Of a stretch of 60,237 bases of DNA, positions 26,661 through 35,997 are shown one piece after another. The DNA comes from Bacteroidales bacterium. GTDB lineage: Bacteria; Bacteroidota; Bacteroidia; Bacteroidales; UBA3824. The notes under the pieces are model-generated. The model did no database searches, was not told the DNA's origin, and saw only the letters and a list, made by a program, of their open reading frames with translations. Within the stretch, counting starts at the first letter, position 1. Each line of letters opens with the position of its first letter. The position numbers and the translations under genes were made by a program. The stretch lies in NCBI GenBank assembly GCA_017412115.1, contig JAFPYR010000004.1:1-60237 (forward strand). The letters run 5' to 3'.

Positions 26661-27698
26661 TCACCCCTCCAAAAACGCTTGATACTTTTCCCATTCCACT
26701 TGCAAATCGCCGTCATAGCCTTCCATAAAATATTCCGCTTGACAGTCCTTTTTATACGGCGACCAATTGCCGCAGACAACGCCGCCGACGGTGATTATCG
26801 GTTGAAAAATTCCGTTGTTGCTGTGCGCATGGTGTCTGTGTGTGGTATCGAGAACAATGTCGCGACTTTTGTAACTGATGAGGTATTCGTCGTAAGGCGG
26901 TATCAGAAGGCATTGCGTGGTGCGGAAACCACGGGTGCGGCAGTCTTCGGTAAGGTAAAATGTGTTGCCGTTGATAATCTCTTTGCGGATATAATTGCCC
27001 AAAATTTCGATGCCACGGCGGCACTCGCCCACGTTTAGTCCCGACCACCATACAAAATCTTCAAAAGTGGCGGGTTGGCGGCTGCGGAAATATTTACGTG
27101 TAAGCATTGCAAGTGTTTCGTCGTGGTTGGTAATGGTTCTCGGTGGCAACTTGTTGGAGGTCAGGGCGTAAGAGGCTTTCATTGGTAATAAGTCGCCGCT
27201 GCAAATCACGCTCGACATCTCCGCAATCCTGATATGATATGAAAGGCGGTGTTCGTCGAGTTGTATGCCGTTTTCTTTCAAGCCGTTGACAATATCTTCC
27301 TTGGTTGCGCTGCGTTTTTCAGCGATGATTTTTATGATGATTTCGCGGATTTCGTGGAGTTCGTCGTCGGGGATGTCGATTTTGTTGCTGTGCATCCAAC
27401 CCTTTGTGGCAGCGATTGCCTTGGGTGCGCAGAGGTCTATCAACGCCCAATAATCCTCGGCTGCAACCAATTGCCAAGTTCCTCGCATCAAATGCAAACG
27501 GACAATTTTCCCGCTGTCAAACGCCTTTTTGAACGCCTTGAGAGACGGTCTGCGCGTACGCATTGCCACCGCCCAGCGCATCATACGGTATTCCTGCGCC
27601 TGCATAGCGCACATATATTTCACAACATCCTCCGGCCTCGTGTGCTGAGGCGCGGCGAGGTGTTGATTCAGGAGTCGGAGTGCGATGGGAGTTGGCAT
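26661..27698 (-). CDS. AlkZ-like (HTH_42) winged-helix DNA glycosylase family protein
   Basis: 345 residues. The chain matches the HTH_42/AlkZ family: RLLNQHLAAPQHTRPEDVVKYMCAMQAQEY at the N terminus, then VRLHLMRGTWQLVAAEDYWALIDLCAP, a winged helix around 120-150, and the C-terminal beta region with CLLIPPYDEYLISYKSRD and GVVCGNWSPY. Residues 33-35 read Q-A-Q, matching the catalytic Q-phi-Q motif described for AlkZ interstrand-crosslink glycosylases. The family role is base excision from DNA; activity here is inferred. The esterase gene is 31 nt upstream of nothing shared: it lies downstream on the same strand order at 27730, so co-transcription is possible. Confidence 0.82.
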   Translation of the reverse strand: MPTPIALRLLNQHLAAPQHTRPEDVVKYMCAMQAQEYRMMRWAVAMRTRRPSLKAFKKAFDSGKIVRLHLMRGTWQLVAAEDYWALIDLCAPKAIAATKGWMHSNKIDIPDDELHEIREIIIKIIAEKRSATKEDIVNGLKENGIQLDEHRLSYHIRIAEMSSVICSGDLLPMKASYALTSNKLPPRTITNHDETLAMLTRKYFRSRQPATFEDFVWWSGLNVGECRRGIEILGNYIRKEIINGNTFYLTEDCRTRGFRTTQCLLIPPYDEYLISYKSRDIVLDTTHRHHAHSNNGIFQPIITVGGVVCGNWSPYKKDCQAEYFMEGYDGDLQVEWEKYQAFLEG

Positions 27699-27729
27699 AA
27701 TGTGGTCGATTTGTTAATAAATCAGATTT

Positions 27730-29720
<1,991 letters not shown>

Positions 29721-29948
29721 AATTATTTTTATCCAAGTTTCGCAACTAAAAAATTAACCAAAGACTAAAATGTTTTCTTAATTACTTGATTATCACTGTG
29801 GTTAAACCGTTAAATGAAATCATAAAACATTTTATTCATGGACAAAAATAAAGAAATTATATCAGAATTTCAAAACTTTTTTTATTTCCTTATATAGTGG
29901 AAAAATTTTATTGAAATATTTCCTTGTTTAGCTGAAAGTAAAAAAAAG

Positions 29949-30818
29949 TTAGTTTCCGCTGGTTTTGTTATCGTAGAAGATTTTCAAATCGAGTGGAATG
30001 ATGGATTTGTCGTTTACGGAACATTCCATAACGCCTTTTAAAACTTTTAAATCTTCATAACTGATATGTTCTTGATTTCCTGCAACAAAGAGAGGTACTT
30101 TGCCACCTTGTCCTCCGTTATCTTTCCAAACCTGACGCGCAAAGCTGAGAGCCCATTCTTTGGCATAATCAACGTATATGACACCGATTTTGCATTGCGG
30201 AAGTTCGTTTGCTATTTTTTCGCTGTAATCAGTCCTTGAACTCATGTTGATACAGAGTTTTTTAACTGACTGAATATCAGTTAAAAGCGATAAAATTTCC
30301 TCTGCTGAATCTTTGTCCAAATCGTTGTAAATAAAATAAATGTCAGCCTTTGACAAATCGCTTGAGGCTTTGGGTTTTACATTCATTATTGCTCTCAAAT
30401 CTTCAACGAAGACTATGGGAGAGGTGGTTGCCGAATAAATGGTATTTTCAACAATATCTCTTCTGATACTGTTGATATAATTGTTTCTCAAGTTGATAAT
30501 TCCGGCGGGGTTCCAAAAAAACATTTTGAAACCTTCTTTTCGGATTTTTCTTGCTATTCTGTAATGTCTTCCCGTTTGAGAGTCATAACACGACCCTTCA
30601 GGAGAATAAAAGTTGAGCGTTCCTAAAATATAAACGGCGCAATCAGTTTCGGAAATAGTTTTTTCAAGTTCCTCGTCTGATAAATTTTCTTGAGGTTCAA
30701 CGACTTCAATACCGGCTTTTATTAACACTTCTTTTAAATTTTCCCTTGCCTCCGACGCATCGGAAGTAACCTCCGCTAAAAAAACTTTTATGTTTTGGCT
30801 AAATACGGTTAAAAACAT
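29949..30818 (-). CDS. TIR-like / DUF4062-like protein with two alpha/beta domains
   Basis: 289 residues. The opening NIKVFLAEVTSDASEARENLKEVLIKAGIEVVEP has the form of TIR-like domains of bacterial conflict proteins (strand, 'xTSDxxxxREnL', helix, strand). It continues with ISETDCAVYILGTLNFYSPEGS and a basic segment. Residues about 150-250 look like a second, related fold: ADIYFIYNDLDKDSAEEILSLL, QCKIGVIYVDYAKEWALSFARQVWKDNGG, VPLFVAGN. I cannot show catalytic NADase residues. It is divergent from the sigma-54 activator. It could be a sensor/adaptor; no STAND ATPase is beside it. Confidence 0.55.
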   Translation of the reverse strand: MFLTVFSQNIKVFLAEVTSDASEARENLKEVLIKAGIEVVEPQENLSDEELEKTISETDCAVYILGTLNFYSPEGSCYDSQTGRHYRIARKIRKEGFKMFFWNPAGIINLRNNYINSIRRDIVENTIYSATTSPIVFVEDLRAIMNVKPKASSDLSKADIYFIYNDLDKDSAEEILSLLTDIQSVKKLCINMSSRTDYSEKIANELPQCKIGVIYVDYAKEWALSFARQVWKDNGGQGGKVPLFVAGNQEHISYEDLKVLKGVMECSVNDKSIIPLDLKIFYDNKTSGN

Positions 30819-30926
30819 TTTTCTTTGAATTTTGTAGTTTTAAGTTTACATTTCAAAAAAAGTGCCAAGTTTCCGCTAAAAAAGCACAGTCATTTTTTTA
30901 AGACTGTTTTTATCTTAGAGATTTTT

Positions 30927-30957
30927 TTTGTATATCAAGAATTTTGCCCTAAATTTG
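30927..30957 (+). promoter_or_regulatory. Promoter of the sigma-54 activator gene
   Basis: TTTG at 30927-30930, 19-nt spacer, TAAATTTG at 30950-30957. It lies 29 nt before ATG 30987 and excludes the longer reading that starts at 30825. Confidence 0.8.
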
Positions 30958-30986
30958 CATTAAAATATAATAAAAAACTAAAAAAG

Positions 30987-32327
30987 ATGAAAAAAGGCAG
31001 GATTTTGGTTGTTGATGACAATTTGGGAATACGAAACACGTTAAAAATTTTGTTACCGGCTCATTTTGAGGCAGTTGAAACTTTGCCTAATCCGGTAACT
31101 TTGATTTCTGTTTTAGAGAAATTTTCGCCTCACGTTGTACTTTTGGATATGAATTTTTCCTCCGATGCTGATACGGGAAACGAAGGTTTGTATTGGATAA
31201 CTCAAATTAAAACCGCTGCTCCGAAAACCGAAGTTGTTCTTTTCACGGCTTACGGCGACATCGAACTTGCCGTTGAGGGTATGAAAAGAGGTGCGTTTGA
31301 TTTTATTACCAAGCCTTGGGATAATGTTAAATTTATTTCGACCTTGACCTCTGCCCGTGACAAAGCCATGCAAAGCGAAGCACCGAAAACCTCTCTTTCG
31401 TCATCAAAAGATGGAATGTTTTGGGGAACTTCGCCTCAGATGGAAAACATAAAACGTACCGTCGAAAAAATTGCACCGACCGATGCAACTGTCTTAATCA
31501 CAGGCGAAAACGGAACGGGTAAAGATGTTTTGGCAAACGAAATTCATAAACTTTCAACCCGTAAAACTAACAAAATGATTGCCGTTGATGCCGGCGCACT
31601 CACCGAGACACTTTTTGAAAGCGAACTTTTTGGCTACGTTAAAGGTGCGTTCACCGATGCAAAAACCGATCATGAAGGCAAATTTGAGGCGGCAAACCTT
31701 TCAACGCTTTTTCTTGACGAAATAGGAAATATTCCGCTTCACCTTCAAGCCAAACTTTTGCGGGCTATTCAAAACCGTAAAATCACAAAAGTCGGTGATT
31801 CAAAAGAAATTCCGATTGATATTCGCCTTATTTGTGCAACGAATATGAATATGGAAAAACTTGTTAGCGACGGCACTTTTAGGGAAGACCTTTATTATAG
31901 AATCAATACGATAAGTATATGGTTGCCGCCGCTTAGAGAACGTCTTGACGATATTTTGCCTTTGTCAGAGAGATTTATAAAAATTTTCAACAAAAAATAT
32001 AACCGTAACGTTCAGGGTATAAGCCCGGAAGGAGTTGTTATTTTAAGAAAATATTCATGGCCGGGTAATATACGTGAACTTCAAAATGCAATAGAAAAAG
32101 CCGTGATTCTCTCTGACGGGGAATTGTTAAGAGGCGGTGATTTTCAGTTTGGCGGTGCTAATAGCGTGCCGACACATCAACCCGTTAGCGGCAGTATTGA
32201 AGATGCAGAAAAAGTTTTGATTCAAAATGCGCTTAATCAATGCGGCGGCAATCTTTCTTTGGCAGCAAAACAACTTAACATCAGCCGTCCGACACTTTAT
32301 AATAAGCTCAAAAAATACGGAATATGA
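30987..32327 (+). CDS. NtrC-family sigma-54 response regulator
   Basis: 446 residues from ATG 30987. Receiver domain 1-120 with acidic pair D10-D11 (LVVDDN), phosphoacceptor D54 (VVLLDMNF) and conserved Lys in FITKPWD. AAA+ domain 150-375: Walker A GENGTGKD (173-180), the sigma-54-contacting GAFTDAK loop (220-226), Walker B TLFLDEIGN. C-terminal Fis-type HTH in LSLAAKQLNISRPTLYNKLKKYGI. It activates sigma-54 promoters from enhancer sites by ATP hydrolysis. The kinase follows after 3 nt, the efflux genes after that; a pair of palindromes at 33206-33243 are likely its enhancers. Confidence 0.95.
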   Translation: MKKGRILVVDDNLGIRNTLKILLPAHFEAVETLPNPVTLISVLEKFSPHVVLLDMNFSSDADTGNEGLYWITQIKTAAPKTEVVLFTAYGDIELAVEGMKRGAFDFITKPWDNVKFISTLTSARDKAMQSEAPKTSLSSSKDGMFWGTSPQMENIKRTVEKIAPTDATVLITGENGTGKDVLANEIHKLSTRKTNKMIAVDAGALTETLFESELFGYVKGAFTDAKTDHEGKFEAANLSTLFLDEIGNIPLHLQAKLLRAIQNRKITKVGDSKEIPIDIRLICATNMNMEKLVSDGTFREDLYYRINTISIWLPPLRERLDDILPLSERFIKIFNKKYNRNVQGISPEGVVILRKYSWPGNIRELQNAIEKAVILSDGELLRGGDFQFGGANSVPTHQPVSGSIEDAEKVLIQNALNQCGGNLSLAAKQLNISRPTLYNKLKKYGI

Positions 32328-32330
32328 GAA

Positions 32331-33176
32331 ATGGAAATTTTCTTGTACATATTAATTTTTGTTTTCGGATTAATTATAGGTTCGGTTGTAACATTTAGAA
32401 AATCAGCTTCTAAGGTCAATTATTTGATGGACGCATTGGAGGCTGGTGAAATGAATTTCCGTTTTAGCGGGAAAAACGCTTTGAACCGTGCTTTGAATCG
32501 TCTGAAAAACATTCTCGAAAAATTCCGTCAAGAAAACGAAACTGAATCTTGGTCAAAATTAATCCGTGTTTTAACCCATGAAATTATGAACACGGTAACT
32601 CCTATTGCCGCTCTTAGCGAAGCCCTTGCGCAAGATACTTCGCTTGATACGAAAGCCGGTCTTGAAACTATTTCCGCCTCGTCAAAAGATTTGATAAAGT
32701 TTATTGATTCTTACCGCAGCCTTTCAAAAATTTCAAAACCCGCAAAACGTCCCGTTGTTGTAGCGGATATGATTAGAAAAGTTATTTCCTTGAACGAGAA
32801 ATATTTGGAAACCTCAGGCGTAAAATGCACAATGAAAGGATTTTATAGGGATATTTTAATTTATGTTGATGAGGGGCAGATTTCGCAAATTTTTATAAAT
32901 TTGATAAAAAATGCAGTTCAAGCGCAGTCTAAAAATATTGAAATTTCAGTTGAAACAGCTCCTTCGGGTGCGGTTTCGGTTTCTGTCAGCGACGACGGAC
33001 TGCCGATAAGTCACGAAAACAAAGAGCAGATTTTTATACCGTTTTATACTACGAAATCAGGTGGGTCGGGCATAGGGCTTAGTCTTTCACGACAAATAAT
33101 GCGGCTTCATAACGGCACAATAGACCTTCTTCAGAGCGATAACGAAAAAACAACATTTGTGTTGAGATTTGCATAA
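32331..33176 (+). CDS. Membrane-anchored histidine kinase
   Basis: 281 residues. A single N-terminal membrane segment (about 3-20) and no periplasmic sensor domain; a short HAMP-like helix region, then DHp with phosphoacceptor H83 in RVLTHEIMNTVTP, and HATPase with N-box INLIKNAVQAQ, SVSDDGLPI, FIPFYTTKSGGSGIGLSLSR. The form matches NtrB-like kinases of Bacteroidota paired with NtrC regulators. Because it has no extracytoplasmic domain, the signal is probably cytoplasmic or membrane-borne. It is 3 nt behind the regulator. The gene is complete. Confidence 0.93.
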   Translation: MEIFLYILIFVFGLIIGSVVTFRKSASKVNYLMDALEAGEMNFRFSGKNALNRALNRLKNILEKFRQENETESWSKLIRVLTHEIMNTVTPIAALSEALAQDTSLDTKAGLETISASSKDLIKFIDSYRSLSKISKPAKRPVVVADMIRKVISLNEKYLETSGVKCTMKGFYRDILIYVDEGQISQIFINLIKNAVQAQSKNIEISVETAPSGAVSVSVSDDGLPISHENKEQIFIPFYTTKSGGSGIGLSLSRQIMRLHNGTIDLLQSDNEKTTFVLRFA

Positions 33177-33205
33177 AGTTTTTTTTGGGGGAATAGGGTA
33201 GGAGT

Positions 33206-33243
33206 TGTAAAAAACCTTTACACTACTGTAAAATTTCTTTACA
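33206..33243 (+). promoter_or_regulatory. Two tandem enhancer-like palindromes TGTAAA-N5-TTTACA
   Basis: Site 1 spans 33206-33222, site 2 spans 33227-33243. Both have perfect 6-bp half-sites with a 5-bp centre, and they are 21 bp apart, two helical turns. Their centres lie about 85 and 64 bp before the GG of the sigma-54-like element at 33298. This is the expected arrangement for the NtrC-type protein encoded just upstream. Confidence 0.8.
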
Positions 33244-33297
33244 CTTTTTTTGCTGACAAAAATTCTAACTTTTTGAATTTTAAGTACATAATAATTT

Positions 33298-33313
33298 TGG
33301 CACGTTGAATGTT
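33298..33313 (+). promoter_or_regulatory. Sigma-54-like -24/-12 element upstream of tolC gene
   Basis: TGGCACG-N4-ATGTT. The -24 half is perfect; the -12 half has GT where GC is usual and A for T. A TAATTTTG box overlaps at 33292-33299, so a vegetative promoter is an alternative, although its -33 spacing (16 nt) is short. Confidence 0.55.
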
Positions 33314-33347
33314 GTTCTTTTTTTGCGACAACAAAAAGTGTAAAGAA

Positions 33348-34691
33348 ATGAAAAAACTAAATATCATATTAACATTGATTTTTTTCTCTTTCATCGGTTT
33401 TGCTCAAAAGCCGATGACACTGAAAGATTGTATGGAATTTGCTTCAAATAATTCAGCGCAAATTCTTGTAGAAAAAGAACTTTGCTATCAGAAGAAAATT
33501 GATAGGAGAGATGCGGTTTTAAACGTTTTTACTCCGCAAATAAATGCTTATGCGGGCCTTGCCCTGACAAACGGCCGTACTACCGACCCCGAAACTAATT
33601 TGTATACGGATTTAAAAATGTTTCAAGATGAATATCAAATTTCTGCTTCAATGCCGATTTTTAATGGTTTTGAGGCTGTTAATAATATGAAAATCAGTAA
33701 AATTGCTCTTGAGAGCGGCAAAACCTCTTTGCAAGTAAAAACCGATGAAATCTGTCTTGAAATCATGCAGTATTTTTATAATTATCTGTATTTCTTGAAA
33801 ATGACAAAAGTTTTTTTAGACGAAAAACAAGAGGCTTTCTTATCACTTCAACAAACCGAAAAAGAATTTTCGCTCGGAAACAAAAGCCGTGTTCAAGTCC
33901 TTGAAAAACAGAGTTTTCTTGCCGAAACAGAATACTCTCTCGCTGATTATGAGGCTAAACGTAACGCCGCTTTGTCAGCCTTGAAAAAAGCAATGATGTT
34001 CCCTTCAAACGAAGTTTTGGAAATTGATACGACGATAAATTTTTCTCCTTTTTTAGCGGATAGTCTTGTAGATGCGACGGCTATTGCAACTTCTGCAAAA
34101 GAAAATAATTCGCAGATTTTGATTTTTCAAAACTCGTTGAAAATAAAGGAGTTGGAGTTTAAAACCGCTAAATGGCAGTTTTTGCCGAAAATAGATTTAA
34201 ACGCCGGCTGGTATTCCTCGCACTCAAAAATTAGCGGCGTTAATTATCAGGCGCAACCCTTCAGAGACCAAATCAGAAACAACGGTCGTGAATATATCAG
34301 TATATCGCTTAACGTTCCTATTTTCAATCGTTTACAAAAGTTCTCTAATTTTTCGCGAAAAAAATCTGACTTCAAAATCGCGCAATACGAGTTTCAAGAA
34401 AAACAAGCAGAAATCGAAAACGCAGTTTTAGAGGCTTTTGATGAGGTGTTGTCAGCCAGAAAAAAACTCTCCTCAGCCCAGGAAAACGCTGATTTTCAGA
34501 AAGAATACTACGAAATCGCAGCGAAAAAATTTCAAGCTGGAATGATTCCGTACTTGGAGTTCAATACCGCTGCAAATAAATACGCTGAGGCACAAGCAAT
34601 GTACTTTAACGCTCTGTTTGTCAGTCGGATAAAAGCAGCCGTCATGGAGTATTATAAAGGCGTTTCGTACTTGGAACAAATTGAAAATTGA
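33348..34691 (+). CDS. TolC-family outer-membrane efflux protein
   Basis: 447 residues from ATG 33348; the earlier start at 33309 lies inside the proposed promoter. Signal peptide with cleavage near GFAQ (residue 20). The mature part starts PMTLKDCMEFASNNSAQILVEKE, the usual first helix of TolC proteins, and shows two repeats of long coiled helices separated by porin strands (ISASMPIFNGFEAVN; ISISLNVPIFNR). It forms the trimeric outer-membrane exit duct for the adaptor and permease encoded next. The next gene starts 29 nt later. Confidence 0.92.
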   Translation: MKKLNIILTLIFFSFIGFAQKPMTLKDCMEFASNNSAQILVEKELCYQKKIDRRDAVLNVFTPQINAYAGLALTNGRTTDPETNLYTDLKMFQDEYQISASMPIFNGFEAVNNMKISKIALESGKTSLQVKTDEICLEIMQYFYNYLYFLKMTKVFLDEKQEAFLSLQQTEKEFSLGNKSRVQVLEKQSFLAETEYSLADYEAKRNAALSALKKAMMFPSNEVLEIDTTINFSPFLADSLVDATAIATSAKENNSQILIFQNSLKIKELEFKTAKWQFLPKIDLNAGWYSSHSKISGVNYQAQPFRDQIRNNGREYISISLNVPIFNRLQKFSNFSRKKSDFKIAQYEFQEKQAEIENAVLEAFDEVLSARKKLSSAQENADFQKEYYEIAAKKFQAGMIPYLEFNTAANKYAEAQAMYFNALFVSRIKAAVMEYYKGVSYLEQIEN

Positions 34692-34720
34692 AAGTTGAAA
34701 ATTCATAATTTATAATTATC

Positions 34721-35980
34721 ATGGATATTATAATTGAAAAGAAAAAAGGCATTAAAAAATATGCGGACAAAAAGTACATTCCGTATTACATCGGCGCAGT
34801 TTTGGTTGCCGTTATCGCATATTTTTTGTTAACAACTGATACTAAGTCTATTGCCGTCGGGAAAGAAAACTTTAACACTGCCGTCGTAAAACAAGGCGAG
34901 TTCAATGATTATATCCGCCTTAGCGGTCAGGTTTTGCCGATGATTACCATACAGTTGAGCCCCCTCGAAGGCGGCGTTGTAGAGGAAATCATCAGCGAAG
35001 AGGGTTCTCACTTAAAAGCCGGTGAGGTTATCGTTAAACTTTCCAACGAAAATCTTGATTTACAGATTCTTAATTCAGAAGCAGAACTCGCTGAAAAAGA
35101 GAATATGCTTAGAAACACGATGATTCAGATGGAGCAGCAGAAACTCGATTTGGAACAAAACCGTTTGAAATACACTCTTGATGTCCGCCGCACAAAACGT
35201 GCTTTTGAACAAAAAAAGCAACTTTTTGAAAGTAATATGTGTTCAAAAGAGGATTTTTTGATAGCGCAAGAGGATTATGAATTGGCGTGTCAGCAGTTGG
35301 ATTTGGTGAAAAATCGCGCAAAACAAGACAGTATGTACCGCAGTGTTGAAATCAAGCAAATGAACGAAAGTCTTGAAAATATGCGTGTTAATATGCAGAT
35401 GATTCGTCGTAGAAAAGAAAACCTGACGATTAAAGCCCCGATTGACGGTGAACTCGGTCTCTTGGACGTGGTTCGTGGTCAGAGCGTTATGGCTGGAACA
35501 AAAATCGGTCAAATTAACAATCTTGATAATTACAAAATTGAGGTTCAAATTGACGAACATTACATTGACAGGGTAACGGCTGGACTTGCAGCAAGTTTTG
35601 AGAAAAATAGCGAAACATTTTCGGCTGCAATCAGAAAAGTTTACCCGGAGGTTCGTAGCGGAAAGTTCAAAGCGGATTTAAAGTTCACAGGCTCTCAGCC
35701 CGAGAATATCCGCACTGGTCAGACTTATTATTTAAACCTTCAACTCGGAAGCCCTACCGATGCAGTGATTATTCCTAAAGGTACTTTTTATCAGCATACG
35801 GGCGGAAATTGGATTTATGTTTTGGATTCTTCTGAAAAATTTGCAGTTAAACGCTCCATAAAAATAGGTCGTCAAAATCCCAAACATTATGAAATCTTGG
35901 AAGGTTTGCAGGATGGTGAAAAAGTCATAATTTCGGGCTACGAAAATTTTGGCGACAATGAAAAAGTTGAGTTCAAATAG
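34721..35980 (+). CDS. HlyD/RND-type periplasmic adaptor protein
   Basis: 419 residues. Cytoplasmic tail, one membrane anchor (about 21-40), lipoyl half with LSPLEGGVVEEIISEEGSHLKAGEVIVKL, a long helical hairpin (about 115-230) and the second lipoyl half (LTIKAPIDGELGLLDVVRGQSVMAGTKIGQI), then beta-barrel and membrane-proximal domains ending VIISGYENFGDNEKVEFK. It links the permease in the inner membrane to TolC. The permease follows 17 nt later. This order matches MacA-like adaptors. Confidence 0.92.
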   Translation: MDIIIEKKKGIKKYADKKYIPYYIGAVLVAVIAYFLLTTDTKSIAVGKENFNTAVVKQGEFNDYIRLSGQVLPMITIQLSPLEGGVVEEIISEEGSHLKAGEVIVKLSNENLDLQILNSEAELAEKENMLRNTMIQMEQQKLDLEQNRLKYTLDVRRTKRAFEQKKQLFESNMCSKEDFLIAQEDYELACQQLDLVKNRAKQDSMYRSVEIKQMNESLENMRVNMQMIRRRKENLTIKAPIDGELGLLDVVRGQSVMAGTKIGQINNLDNYKIEVQIDEHYIDRVTAGLAASFEKNSETFSAAIRKVYPEVRSGKFKADLKFTGSQPENIRTGQTYYLNLQLGSPTDAVIIPKGTFYQHTGGNWIYVLDSSEKFAVKRSIKIGRQNPKHYEILEGLQDGEKVIISGYENFGDNEKVEFK

Positions 35981-35997
35981 TTATAAAACATATAATT

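Noticed and set aside
30825..30986. 54-codon extension of the NtrC-type regulator
   Set aside because: It contains the promoter at 30927-30957, and the receiver domain begins right at ATG 30987.
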